A stretch of DNA of 64,000 nt from Ashinkailepas kermadecensis (GCA_034440615.1 JAOTOM010003923.1:96001-160000), one strand, 5' to 3'. Positions 23,388 through 35,165 are shown, numbered from the stretch's first letter. Translations and numbers: made by a program. The notes: generated from the letters alone by a model not told the origin.

Positions 23388-25045
23388 CAGTATGTGCTCA
23401 GGAGGAGGAGGAGGAGGAAATAAGCGCTGGAAAGGAGTCAGTCTGTTTTGGAGAGGATGCACTGTTGGCAATTTGTAGTGGGGAAGAGACATTATGTATC
23501 GGGGAAGAGGCGGTCTGTACCGAGGATAAGGTAGTGTTTGCTGGAGGGGAGGTATATGTTGGGTGGGGAAGCACGTACCGGAAATGAAGCGGTCGGTACT
23601 GCGAACGAGGCGGCGTGCACTGGGTTGGAGGAGTCTGTACTGGGGAAGTAGGCAGTCTGTGCTTGGGGAAGAAGACAGTCTGTACTGGGGAGAGGAAGTA
23701 TATGCTGGGGAAGGAGGCAGCACATACTGGGACAAGAGACAGTCTGCACTAAAGGGGAGGCGGTTTGCACCGGGCGGGAGGCGGTCTGTCCTGGATAAAG
23801 AAGACGCATGTCCTGGGAAGGAGACAGTTTTACCAGGGAGAAGGTGGTCTGTCTTGGAGGAGGAGACAGCATGTATTGGAGGAGGAGACAGTCTCACTAT
23901 GGAGGAGGCGGTCAGTCCTGAAGGACGAGGAAGCACGTACTGGGGAAGGAGGAACTATGCACTGGGGAAGGAGACAGTCTGTACCAGGGAGGAGGTGGCA
24001 TGTCCTGGAGGAGGAGGCAGTACGTATTGAGGAAGAGGCAGTACGTACTGAGGAAGAGACAGTTTGTACTTGAAGAGGAGATAGTCTGATTGGAGAGGAG
24101 TCGATCTGTCCTGGAGGACGAGGCAGTACGTACTGGGGAAGGAGGCAGTCTGTACCAGGGAGGAGGTGGTGTGTCCTGGAGGAGGAGGTGGTCTGTCCTG
24201 GAGGAGGAGGCGGTCTGTCCTGGAGGAGGAGGCGGTCTGTCCTGGAGGAGGAGGCAGTACTTACTGGGGAAGGAGGCAGTCTGTACCAGGGAGGAGGTGG
24301 TGTGTCCTGGAGGAGGAGGCGGTCTGTCCTGGAGGAGGAGGCGGTCTGTCCTGGAGGAGGAGGTGGTGTGTCCTGGAGGAGGAGGCGGTCTGTCCTGGAG
24401 GAGGAGGCAGTCTGTATCAGGGAGGAGGTGGTGTGTCCTGGAGGAGGAGGTGGTGTGTCCTGGAGGAGGAGGCGGTCTGTCCTGGAGGAGGAGGCAGTAC
24501 GTACTGGGGAAGGAGGCAGTCTGTACCCGGGAGGAAGTGGTGTGTCCTGGAGGAGGCGGCGGTCTGTCCTGGAGGAGGAGGCAGTACGCACTGAGGAGGA
24601 GGCGGTCTGTACCGGGCAGGAGGCAGTCCGTCCGGTCGTTGCAGGCCCGGCTATGGACCGGGGGAGGAGACAGTCTGCATCAGGGAGGAGGCGGTCTGTA
24701 CCTGGCGGGAGGCGGTCTGTACCTGGCGGGAGGCGGTCTACACGGCAGTCGCTGGCCCGGCTATGGGCTTGGGGAGGAGACAGTCTGCACTAGGGGAGGC
24801 CGTCTGTACCGGGGGAGGCGGTCCGTCCGGCTATGGACTGGGGGAGTAGACAGTCTGCACTAGGGTGGTCTGTACTGAGCGGGAGGCGGTCCGCCCGGCT
24901 ATGGGCTTAGGGAGGAGACAGTCTGCACTAGAGGGAGGCGGTCTGCACCGGGGGAGGCGGTCCGCCCGGCTATGGGCTTGGGGAGGAGACAGTCTGCACT
25001 AGGGGGAGGCGGTCTGCGCCGGCGGGAGGCGGTCCGCCCGGCAGT
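23388..25045 (+). repeat. Long G-rich minisatellite, 22-bp core unit
   Basis: About 1.65 kb of GGAGGAGGAGGCGGTCTGTC-like units (core 22 bp), most regular at 24170-24620. On both sides the units are diverged, with longer variants carrying TACTGGGGAAGGAGGCAGT. The G strand is the + strand, and GGAGGAGGAGG runs can form G-quadruplexes. Frames of 142-257 codons on both strands translate the repeat (RRRRSVLEEEAVCPGGGG-like) and are not taken as genes. Confidence 0.95.
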
Positions 25046-25284
25046 CGCCGGCCCGGCTGTGGACGCCACGCCGGCAACGGATCGATGTCGGCGGCAGAGA
25101 TGAGCCGAACCGGCTGACCCGAGGGTCGATGCCGGGTCGCTGGGGAGACGCTATGGGTACACAAACGGGCCGCCACTGGACGGATTCCTGCGCCGGCCGC
25201 CTGGCCGCTCGTCCGCGCGCCGTGTCGGAGCCGACGGGGCCCACCAGACCCTGCGATACGTGCACACAAACACAGACATGCACA

Positions 25285-25298
25285 TACGCGCGCGCGCG

Positions 25299-25384
<86 letters not shown>
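25285..25384. repeat. (GC)n-(CA)n microsatellite
   Basis: About 20 bases of alternating GC followed by about 80 bases of CA. It is pure alternating purine-pyrimidine, a Z-DNA-prone tract. Confidence 0.98.
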
Positions 25385-25388
<4 letters not shown>

Positions 25389-26155
25389 GAAATCGTGCAA
25401 GACACCACGTGCACGGCAAGAACTTGCCTTGTTAGGGCATGTTTAAGCTGAAGATTGATCTGCTTTTATATTTTAACCTGCGTGGCGTAAAATTGCCCAG
25501 TGCAATAGCAATTTGCTGAATTTCGTGTCGCTTTAGTGATGATAGATACCATAGCTGAATACTTATTTTCGGCTCAGGACGTATCGTGCAGCGCAGGTGT
25601 TGTTTCTTGAAAGTTGAGGGGTGTAAATCACGGGCATTAGTATGTTTAAGTAATTTCCTGTTGTCTAAGCAGGTTTGATGTACACTGATTTTTCAGTTGT
25701 GCGCACGTTCTACTCTTCGAGAAGTGTTCAGTGTACACCGATAAAAATGAGCACCTCATATTTTAAGTGGCATTGATGTGGTCGTGATTATTGCTTGGAT
25801 GTGCGACAAGAATTTGGAAAGAGGAGACCGGGTAATTGTGGAGTCGGGGTCAGTGAAGGAACATCGATACCATACCCTAATAATAGGGCATACAATCACT
25901 CGAGCTGCAGCACAAATCAGACTTGCAATCAACCACTCATCATGTTCTCGGCTGTCCCTCCGCAAGCACTCCGCTCATCACTGCACCAGTTTCACAACAT
26001 GACCATGTCAATTTTCCCGCCACATGCCAATTTTCCCGCCACCGACACTGAATGTCCACCATTGAGCGGTGGCAAATTGGATCTGTTCGGGCGGGAGGTC
26101 ATACGCCGGCCTTTCGCCACCTCCAGTTACGGCGACGTTGTGGCTGAGGCCTGTG
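25385..26155. other. Unassigned sequence
   Basis: No gene recognised. TTTTCCCGCCACATGCCAA and ATTTTCCCGCCACCGACA form a short duplication near 26010-26045. Confidence 0.45.
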
Positions 26156-26159
26156 GCAA

Positions 26160-27032
26160 AAGCACACCGAAACGCCCACCTTGGATTGGGGAGGATGTTG
26201 GAATCAAAATTGGGGAGAATAAGAGAGCTTTCAGGATGCTGAAGAATGAATTTTCTGACCTGAATCTTTCCAGATAGGTACAAGAATATATTTGTAGGAA
26301 AGTGAAATAGAATGTCAGGAAGGCGAAGAGATGGAGGAGCTGAGGAAGCAGGTTATAAAAGTTTCAGAATCCTTGGTGATATCCTTGGTGATATAAGGCA
26401 TGTTAGTTATGAGAGTGGAGCAGTGATCAGGAGCCTTTATACATATCTTGTTAGACCACACTTAATATACTGTATTCAAGTATGGAGCCCATGTACTAGG
26501 CGAGATATTCAGCTATTGGGGAAAGTTCAACGAAGGGCTTCTAAAATAAAAAGTGGATTGCATAATGTAGAACATGTTGATGGGTTAACATTTTTGCGTA
26601 CGTTTTCGCAAAGATACAAGAGAAAGAGGGTGACTTGATAGAGGTGTTCAACATGCTCAGAGAATATGAGCAGATTGATTTGCATGATTGGTTTGAGTTG
26701 GACAATGCGATAAATACGAGGGACATCCATATAAAATACAGAAATTAAGTTACCGTTTACTTGTAAGAAGCACCTACTTTCTTTAGTCAAAGGGTAGGAA
26801 ATTCTTGGAAGGCTCTATCAGCAGACATAGTATTATCGGAGTCAAAAGTATTTCAAAGACGGCTTGACACCCACTTCATACATGGTGGTGAAACATTCTC
26901 CACTTAGGATAACATGATCAATGACAGATGACTTTGAGCCGGGAGTGTGTGGTATGTAACAACATAATGTACACAGCGAATTTATGGGATGTCATATGTC
27001 TTAGTTTAGGCGTGTGTACATATGTTTATGTT

Positions 27033-27072
<40 letters not shown>

Positions 27073-27215
27073 TGTGCATGTGTGCATGTGTGCATGCGTA
27101 TTCGAGCATAGATGTACCAAAACGACATTTCTATCTTGTGGTGCTATTGCTTTGTACAGGCCCAAGTGGCCTCCTGCTTTGACAATATATGAAGAGAATG
27201 ATGCAATCGGCTCAT
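26160..27215 (+). mobile_element. Degenerate CR1/L2-like LINE with RT largely deleted
   Basis: Translation shows fragments of a non-LTR retrotransposon ORF2 in order. 26164-26350 gives KRPPWIGED and, in a shifted frame, RKVK-stop-NVRKAKRDGG, typical of the linker between endonuclease and reverse transcriptase. 26360-26640 gives ILGDIRHVSYESG, YLVRPHLIYCIQVWSP and LLGKVQRRASK, the conserved C-terminal part of the RT region. 26640-26900 gives, with frameshifts and stops, DLIEVFNML, FFSQRVGNSWKALS and SKVFQRRLDTHF. The RT palm (including the YADD motif) is missing between the first two parts, so there is an internal deletion. The 3' region probably runs to about 27215 (ACAGGCCCAAGTGGCCTCC at 27157). 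The element cannot move itself. Confidence 0.88.
27037..27071. repeat. (TG)n microsatellite
   Basis: About 16 TG repeats, inside the inferred 3' region of the LINE remnant. Confidence 0.95.
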
Positions 27216-27910
27216 GATTACGATGTCACAACGATGTCTGACTGATCCAGGATTTCGTCAAAGGCAGGGGGGAAGGGACGTAATTTACCCATAGGATGTC
27301 ACTGATTAAGAAAATCAAGGGGATGCACTCGAGCGTTTTGAAGGGGCGCCTTTTCCACGCAGGGTCCACACCTACTCGCTAGGCGGAAGAGCAAGACCAC
27401 TGACAATTTGAGCATCTAATGAACATAGCATGCTTTGCTGCTTTTGCTACGGAGAATCAGCGGGGAAAATCGCATGCGCTTGACGTGTTGTCATTTGTTA
27501 AGCTGCTTAAATGACATCTTTTGTTCAGAGGTTAGAGGACTGCTGGTTCGGGTTGAAAACGATGCCCCCCCCCCAACAACCACAACAACATAATGTTCCT
27601 GACGTTTCCTTGGATTCGTCGGTGCCCAATACTCTCCACTACTCCCACGATAAGCCATCAACTTTGTAAAAGAAGATGTTTTCGATCCTGTCTTTAGAAA
27701 TAGCTCTTTTCATTGTACCGAAACTGCACGCACGTTGATACAAGAAGGCTCGAAGTAAATGAATAAAAATGGTTCCCAGATATATAGAAATTCATAACAA
27801 TAAAAACAACGCATTTTTTCACAGTACGTCATCTGGCCAGCAATATAAAACGACCGGATATTGATTACCAGGCACATTGCCTAAAGCAATGCTTTTCGGA
27901 GCCCTGATGG
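27216..27910. other. Unassigned sequence with hAT-like fragment
   Basis: CTGATCCAGGATTTCGTCAAAGG at 27241-27263 resembles a decayed terminus of the local hAT family. A C-run lies at about 27565-27574. No gene recognised. Confidence 0.4.
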
Positions 27911-28592
27911 TGCGTGTCCACTGGCGGATCCAGGGAGGGGTCATTCCAGCCATGGCCCCCCGAAGCGCTTAAACGGGGGGGGGCATAATGTCTTTTGGCC
28001 CCCCGAAAACAACAGAAGTCAACTAAATTAAAATGCAATAACCTTTGCCGAGGTAAAAAAAAATGGCGTCTGGATGAAAGAATCACCAATTTTAAAGGAT
28101 TTTTTTATATAATTGTTTGGAAGCCAGTATGGTAGCATAGCAAATTCTGACACACATCGAGGGTTCCATGCTGCTCAAGTTCTGCTTACAGCAAGAGTTG
28201 ACAAAATCGGATCCGCCAGTGTCCACGTGCACGAACGTTGACGTGGTACAAGACGTTGAACGTGAACGCGAACGTTTTGGTAAACAAGAACAAAAATCCG
28301 GCAACATAGAAACGGTGGATGTAAGCTGGGGCCCCTACACAGGAAATTATGTTGTCAATTATTATTTGATTGTTTTTTTTAATGGGCCCCTTTGCCAAAT
28401 AGTAGTCGAAATTCGGTGCTTTTAACCAAAAATAGTGGGAGAATGGGCACCCTCCAAATCCGTTCGACCCCTCCCCTGATGCAATTCCTAGGTACGCCAC
28501 TGGGGGAGGGGAAGGGGAGACTGACGCCGAAAACCGAAAGATGCCGCCCCCCCCAAAAAAAACAGTCGGTTAGACTCGCCAGTGTGCGTGTC
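27911..28592 (+). mobile_element. 666-bp hAT-type element, copy 2, perfect 8-bp duplication
   Basis: The element spans 27919-28584, flanked by TGCGTGTC at 27911-27918 and 28585-28592. Left end CACTGGCGGATCCAGG; right end GACTCGCCAGTG. The internal terminus-like motifs of copy 1 are retained: GGATCCGCCAGTG at 28209-28221 and CCTAGGTACGCCACTGG at 28487-28503. It differs from copy 1 by scattered substitutions and small indels. Different target duplications prove two independent insertions of the same composite. Confidence 0.92.
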
Positions 28593-28669
28593 TACCGAAA
28601 ATTCGAATATGCATCGGTTACAGCTCTCCACTACGATATCGCCCCTCTCGATGTTGTAGCTGCATTAGC

Positions 28670-28950
28670 CACTGCTCAGTGGGTGCCGCAGCTGCCGCGG
28701 CTGCTGTAGCCGCTGTAGCTGCTGTAGCTGCTGTAGCTACTGTAGCCACTCTGCTCAGTGGGTGCCGCAGCTGCCGCGGCTGCTGTAGCCGCTGTAGCCG
28801 CTGTAGCTGCTGTAGCTGCTGTAGCTACTGTAGCCACTCTGCTCAGTGGGTGCCGCAGCTGCCGCGGCTCCTGTAGCCGCTGTAGCTGCTGTAGCTGCTG
28901 TAGCTGCTGTAGCTGCTGTAGCCGCTGTAGCTGCTGTAGCTACTGCACCT
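28670..28950. repeat. Nested GCTGTAGCT repeat with ~80-90 bp higher-order unit
   Basis: 9-bp units (GCTGCTGTA, GCCGCTGTA) are grouped into higher-order units that begin CTCAGTGGGTGCCGCAGC at about 28675, 28752 and 28844. Plus-strand frames read as poly-Ala/Val; the minus strand reads as Ser-Tyr-Ser or Ala-Thr runs. I read this as a repeat and not a gene. Confidence 0.93.
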
Positions 28951-29176
28951 GCCGTGTGTTGCTCAGATTTGCCGAGCATGCGCGCGGCCCCTGCACCGGC
29001 CCCACAGCCGCCGCCGCCGCCCCCCCGCGGACACCAGGTCTCGCCGGGGCAGCGGCGGGCGGTGCCCTGCGGCGATAGCGGCGCGGCCGGCGCTGCGTCA
29101 TGTGCGGTCACGGCCTCGCGCGCGTCGGCCGTCGGCCGCCAGAGATGACCGCTGAAATAGTAATGTGCATAACCGG

Positions 29177-29190
29177 GTCGCCATGACAAC
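29177..29190 (+). promoter_or_regulatory. X-box-like RFX site
   Basis: GTCGCCATGACAAC fits the X-box, with a GACAAC half site. Confidence 0.5.
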
Positions 29191-29423
29191 GGGCGGCCAA
29201 ATAAACCAGTGCGCGGCGGCAGCGGCCGACGCCGGGGCAGCCCGCACAGGTGGCCGCCGCTGACCGCCGCGCGCACGTGCCGCCACGGGTGCGCGCCGCC
29301 ACGTTTCCCGCGCGGACCGCACGCGCCGCGATCGCGTGCACGCGAGCGGCGGCGGCGACGCGGCCGCGTCGCACACCGACGGCGCCGCGCCGGCTCACAA
29401 ACACTTGTCTGGCTATCTGCCGC

Positions 29424-29437
29424 GTCGCCATGGCGAC
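29424..29437. promoter_or_regulatory. Palindromic X-box-like RFX site
   Basis: GTCGCCATGGCGAC is a perfect 14-bp palindrome of X-box form. Confidence 0.55.
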
Positions 29438-29560
29438 CGCACCAGGTGTGGCGCGCGAGATGGTCGGGCGAGAGCGGTGTGCGCCGGGCGACGGGAGCGC
29501 CAGTGGGTGACGCCCCAGGCAGCGAATCGCAGGCGAGCCGGGCCGGACGCGGGCGTGAAG

Positions 29561-30249
29561 GTCAACCAAGGGTAAGTTGGTGGTGTACGCCGGCTGCTGA
29601 CGGTAAGAGATGTTCATCAGGTGCTTTCTGAGTCCATCGCGGATCTCCTCGCCCCTCCAGACCGGCTCGGCAGTGGGCGTGGGCACCTCTTGTTCCTCAC
29701 CGTCCGTGTCGCGTATGTCCCGTTCGCCACCCGCGCACCTCGTGTGCTTTGCCGTCACACGTTATCAGTGGAGAATTACATGGCTACCACATTACATTAC
29801 AGGTGCGTAGGTGTTATAAATGTGGCGCAGCACACTTGGCAGACATAAATACGATACACACCGACACTGGTTGCGATGATTCTGATACTGTATTACACGT
29901 CCTTTTATACAGATGGCACACACGAGTCCGATTCATACCGAAACCGGTTGTGATGGTTCTGATTATTGTATTGCAAGTCCTTTCATGGAAATGGCCCCAA
30001 AACATAACAGCAATGAGGACGGGTTTTTCCATCGAGCGCTTGTCGTGTGTGACTCCCGAAATGCGCCACCCAAATCATGAACTGGAGCCCGTTGGTACCC
30101 CGTTTTATATTCTACTTTAGTAGATGAGAATGGAAAGAACAGAATGGGTAACGAAAAAGTGGAGGCCATAGAATGCTGTCGTGCATATTGGCAGGATGTG
30201 TTGGTGCATATAAATGTGTTCCAACGTGAACAATATATTTTTTTTTCAA
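29561..30249. other. Unassigned sequence
   Basis: No gene recognised. A phrase ACCGACACTGGTTGCGATGATTCTGAT near 29860 and a variant ACCGAAACCGGTTGTGATGG near 29937 indicate a diverged ~77-bp duplication. Confidence 0.45.
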
Positions 30250-31212
30250 CTGGACCCCCGATGAGTATCATCACTACATGGAGCTCGATGAGTATCATCA
30301 ATAGATGGAGCTCGATGGGTATCATCACTAGATAGAGCTCGATGGGTATCACCACTATATGTAGCTCGATGGGTATCATCACTAGATGGAGCTCGATGGG
30401 TATCATCACTAGATGGAGCTCGATGAGTATCATCACTAGATGGAGCTCGATGGGTATCATCACTAGATAGAGCTCGATGGGTATCACCACTAGATGGAGC
30501 TCGATGGTTATCATCACTAGATGGAGCTCGATGGGTAGCATCACTAGATGGAGCTCGATGGGTATCACCACTAGATGGAGCTCGATGGGTATCACCACTA
30601 GATGGAGCTCGATGGGTATCATCACTAGATGGAGCTCGATGGGTATCACCACTAAATGTAGCTCGATGGGTATCATCACTAGATGGAGCTCGATGGGTAT
30701 CACCACTAAATGTAGCTCGATGGGTATCATCACTAGATGGAGCTCGATGGGTATCACCACTAAATGTAGCTCGATGGTTATCATCACTAGATAGAGTTCG
30801 ATGGGTATCATCACTAGATGGAGCTCGATGGGTATCATCACTAGATGGAGTTCGATGGGTATCATCACTAGATGGAGCTCGATTGGTATCATCACTAGAT
30901 AGAGCTCGATGGGTATCATCACTAGATGGAGCTCGATGGGTATCACCACTAAATGTAGCTCGATGGGTATCATCACTAGATAGAGCTCGATGGGTATCAC
31001 CACTAGATGGAGCTCGATGGGTATCATCACTAGATGTAGCTCGATGGTTATCACCACTAAATGTAGCTCGATGGGTATCATCACTAGATAGAGCTCGATG
31101 GGTTTCATCACTAGATGGAGCTCGATGGGTATCACCACTAAATGTAGCTCGATGGGTATCACCACTAAATGTAGCTCGATGGGTATCATCACTAGATGGA
31201 GCTCGATGAGCG
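30250..31212. repeat. Minisatellite, 27-bp unit, ~35 copies
   Basis: Units carry GATGGGTATCATCACTAGAT then GGAGCTC; variants have ACCACT for ATCACT and AAATGTA for AGATGGA. Since 27 is a multiple of three, the minus strand keeps a frame of 426 codons (29963-31243), repeating nine residues IELHLVMIP with Met/Val and His/Tyr swaps. No signal, domain or unique coding sequence supports a protein. Confidence 0.97.
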
Positions 31213-32530
31213 CCATCACCGGACAGTGTTCCATTGTTGTCATGTCAAGAGGTGCGCCGGTGTTGAACTCAACTACATTACTGACCTAGGTCGCTGCCGG
31301 TCATGGTCGGCGACATGGGCGCACGCTTAGATTTGTTCTTTCGAATCCTGGATGTGGAGAGAACGATATTTGGGCGGAGATATTTTGAGTGGAGAGAACG
31401 ATATTTTGGGGTTTTGGTTGATTTGTCAAGAGGAATAGCTTCCTGGTATTGCTTGATATGTCTGGTTCCGTGCTGGACATACTGAGGCCGATATTTTAAA
31501 TCCGCACACACCAAGATATGTAATCACTGAAAACGTAAGCACCGCTCCCTACCCAACCAGGCAGATTAATGCATGACAAGAGGTAGACATTTCAGAAACC
31601 GTTTTCGACGATTTAGTTCTAGTGCAATGCAAGACGGGATAACTATTGAACTCAATACAGCCTAAGTGAATATCACATATACAGGAAAAAGGAGAGACCG
31701 TTTCGAAACATGTTTATTCGTAAGAATAGCTCACCAGGCAGATTATCTCTGAGTGCAGATTTTGACATTTATTTGCATCTGCTCTATGTTGCTGCACGAT
31801 AAAAATCGCTTCGACGAGCCGTACTGACTACGCTGTGTTCAACACGTGCTCGAGGTGCTGCACGCGGTACCCTGCTGGCAACAGCAACACAAATCGAGGC
31901 TGATCTCTTCCCTCTAATATCGCAGACATCGAAGGGGCTAGCGATACTTAACAAATCTGTGGAGGTGAGAATCAGGAGTACCTACGGTGGGGTACGCAAT
32001 GTCGCATGTCGAGGTCATCCCAGTGGCATCCCAGTGTTCCAGAGGCGTGATAATCAGGCGACATTGCGATGAATTTGCGACATTGCGATTTAATTGGAGT
32101 TTTAATGTTCGTGGTGTGTGGATCCATGTGATTAGTGCTGCCCCCCCCCCCCTTCGTCGATATTTGTTGATTCCAGCCTTCTTGCCAATGCCACCGATTG
32201 CCTTGCCAATGCGTTCGCATACTGATGATTAAGAAAGCCGATACCGAAATGCTTAGCATATGCCGTCGAATTGATCACGACGCTTTTTGTCCCGTGTCGG
32301 CTGTTCGGGAATGGAATGCTGCAGTTGCAGAAGCGTTGCGTTGGAGACAAATAATGTGACAAAAAGCGCGTTCGGATTTCTTTTTTTGGCGCCGCATTTC
32401 ATGTCAACTTCACCGAGTATTCGCTTCAGACCGGTAAAGTGCCAAACGCATCCTCTGAGATTATCTGTAATAGCCATTATGTTTTCGTGTGCCACAGCCT
32501 TCATCCTACAACTATGGATGCACACCATTA
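31213..32530. other. Unassigned sequence
   Basis: No gene recognised. A short duplication GGAGAGAACGATATTT occurs at about 31356 and 31391. A C-run lies at 32142-32151. Confidence 0.5.
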
Positions 32531-32534
32531 CCAA

Positions 32535-33458
32535 CTGGTCTAACCATTGCCAATACCATTATCATTATCATTACCAATACCATTATCATTACCAATACCA
32601 TTACCATTACTATTATCATTACCACTACCTAACCATTTCCAGTCAAATTACCAATACCAATAATATTACCAATATCATTAACAATAGCATCACCAATACC
32701 ATTACCAATGCCATTATAAATATCATTACCAATAACATTACCAATACCATTACCAATACCAATACCATCACCAATATCATTAGCAATACCATTACCAATA
32801 TCATTACCAATACCAATAGCATTAGCAATACCATTACCAATACCATTACCAATATCATTAACAATAGCATTACCAATACCATTACCAATACCAATATCAA
32901 TCCCATTACCAATATAATTACCAATACCAATGTCATTACAAATAACATTACAAATACCATTACCAATACCAATACCATTACAAATATAATTAGCAATACC
33001 ATTACCAATAACAATACCATTAACAATGTCATTACCAATAACAATGACATTATCAATGTCAGTACCATATCATTACCAATACCATTACCAATACCAGTAT
33101 CATTACCATTAGCAATACCATTACCAATGGCATTACCAATAGCAATACCATTAGCAATACCATTACCAATATCATTACCAATACCTTTATCAATATCATT
33201 ATCAATACCATTACCAATAACAATACCAATAACGTTACCAATAGCATTACCAGTACCATTACCAATACCATTACCAATACCATTACCAATATCATTACCA
33301 ATACCATTATCGATATCATTACCAATATAATTACCAATACCAATACCAATATCAATACCATTACCAATATCATACCAATACCATTGCCAATACCATTACC
33401 AATACCATTGCCAATACCATTACAAATACCATTACCAATACCATTACCTAACCATTAC
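32535..33458. repeat. ~920-bp (ATTACC/AATACC) hexamer satellite
   Basis: Nearly continuous ATTACCAATACC-type hexamers with ATCATT, GCATTA and AACATT variants. The plus strand has no stop in long stretches, giving a 347-codon Asn/Thr/Ile frame. On the minus strand it reads as Met/Val/Leu-rich frames, which are repeat translations. Confidence 0.97.
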
Positions 33459-34070
33459 CAACTGGTCGCCATGCTGGCTTGCTGAAATTTTTACAGCCGA
33501 CACGAACTGACAGAACACAACTGAAGACTTCGCGAAGGGGAACTCCGGCGCCTGTTCATTGATAGAGGCTGATGCCTTCTCGAAACCGATCCAGCTTCGG
33601 CTAGATCTGAAATGCCATTCAGCACAGCCCCTCGGACCATCTTAACAGGGCCTCCCATAATAAACCAACTGAAGTCCGTGCCTCCCACACACACACTCAT
33701 GTGAGACCTCGAGGAAAGTTGCATTTCTCATTGTTTAAACATTGTTGGGGTCGGAGCTCAGAATGCTGTGATTTGACCCCTATTGGAGACAATTGGTAGC
33801 GCTCCCTCGCCCAGAGTCAAATCTTGTTAGACGAGACCCTGCATCTCACCCCGGCCGTGACAACATTGTCCTGCAGTGCATGTAGCACATCTACAAGAAA
33901 AGTATTTCCTTCAGGAGAAAAAGACAAGGACAGGCGTGCTGATCATCAGCCGGCTGCTGAGTGCCGGCCGCAGGACGTGACTGGGCTGTCACTGGCGGTG
34001 AGGTCTTCACACACTCGGCCTCAGCTCTATTGATTGTCGGCCGTCAGTCGGGTCTGGCGGCGACAGCTGT
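33459..34070. other. Unassigned sequence
   Basis: No gene or element recognised. Confidence 0.5.
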
Positions 34071-34074
34071 GCTC

Positions 34075-34335
34075 TGCAGCTGTCGCAGCTGCAGCTGGCC
34101 ACCTATCTCGGCACCGATCTCACGCCCATCTCAGACCCACCGCTCGCCCCCCCCCCCCCCCCGCCCCGCCCCGCCCCGCTCCCGTTGCGTGAAGCAGTGA
34201 CGTGCGGTGGAGACTCGGGTGAGGCGGCTCAGGCGGTGGCTCAACTGAGGCGGGTGGGGGTGCTGCGGAGTGTCTCTCGACACCCGGCGGGGCCTGTAGC
34301 GGTCCACTCCGCGCTGGCCGTGTATTTGCTCGCCA
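34075..34335. other. GC-rich segment with C-run
   Basis: CpG-rich with a C-run and CCCCG repeats at about 34147-34180. No regulatory array or product assigned. Confidence 0.4.
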
Positions 34336-34576
34336 TCTGCATCGAAAGTGCCACAGTATGCCACGTTCATTGCTAATCAAACTTGGTGCTAAATGCGACC
34401 CCGAGCAGTTTGTTTGTAGTTGCAGAAATGGGAGTAACTTGCGTGCACAGGTGGCATATACATCAAGATGTCTTTATGGCAATATTGCTTGTGTACACAA
34501 CGTTATATTTGCATCATTGTGCGTCACATGCACCCTAAATACCTCTATACTGTTGTCTTCCCCTTATCTTGCTACA

Positions 34577-34584
34577 CAAACACG

Positions 34585-34670
<86 letters not shown>

Positions 34671-34672
34671 CT
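34577..34672. repeat. (CA)n-(TA)n compound microsatellite
   Basis: CA repeats (34577-34608), then TA repeats to about 34662, then a short ACACAC run. Confidence 0.98.
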
Positions 34673-34681
34673 ATAGGTTTG

Positions 34682-34850
34682 TCTCTCGGGACTGGCACGG
34701 GTCTCACGTCTCCCAGAACAGCTGAGGGTCTCACGTATCCTGGGGAAGGCGAGAGTCTCACGTCTCCCGGGACAGGCGAGGGTCTCACGTCTCCCGGGAC
34801 AGGCGAGGGTCTCACGTCTCCTGGGACTGGCAAGGGTCCCACTCTCCCGG
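34682..34850. repeat. Minisatellite, 27-bp unit, ~6 copies
   Basis: Units contain GGTCTCACGTCTCCCGGGAC and AGGCGAG. It abuts the CA/TA tract. Confidence 0.93.
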
Positions 34851-34859
34851 GACTCGCCT

Positions 34860-35165
34860 GCCGACCTGACCGTGAGATGAGGCGGCGTGCGTGTCCGACC
34901 AGCCGGTGTGGTGGTGCATTAGATAATGAGCGGCACGCCTTGTTCTCGGCCGGCGGTCGGCCGGCGGTCGGCCCGGGCGCACCGGAGCGGGGAGCGTGGG
35001 GCGACGGGGAGGGGGAGGGGGAGGGGGTGTCCCGATGGCCGGAGTCGGCTCTGGCCACCGTTCTCGGCCGGTCAATACCAGAACAACACCGACGCGGCCC
35101 GGCCCGGCTCGGCCCGGACCTGGTGTGTCGGAAGCAGCCGCCCGGCGAGTCGGTTTCGGGGGAAT
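34860..35165. other. GC-rich CpG-dense segment
   Basis: Contains GGCCGGCGGTC direct repeats near 34950 and GGGGAGG repeats near 35008. No product assigned. Confidence 0.4.

Larger units (their letters stand above)
28970..29560. other. GC-rich CpG island with two X-boxes
   Basis: The most GC-dense segment of the window, with X-boxes at 29177-29190 and 29424-29437. Long overlapping frames on both strands (up to 216 codons) reflect composition. A promoter or first exon is possible but not shown. Confidence 0.5.

Noticed and set aside
28755..29276. Alanine-rich and related frames near 29 kb
   Set aside because: They are translations of the GCTGTAGCT repeat continued into a GC island.
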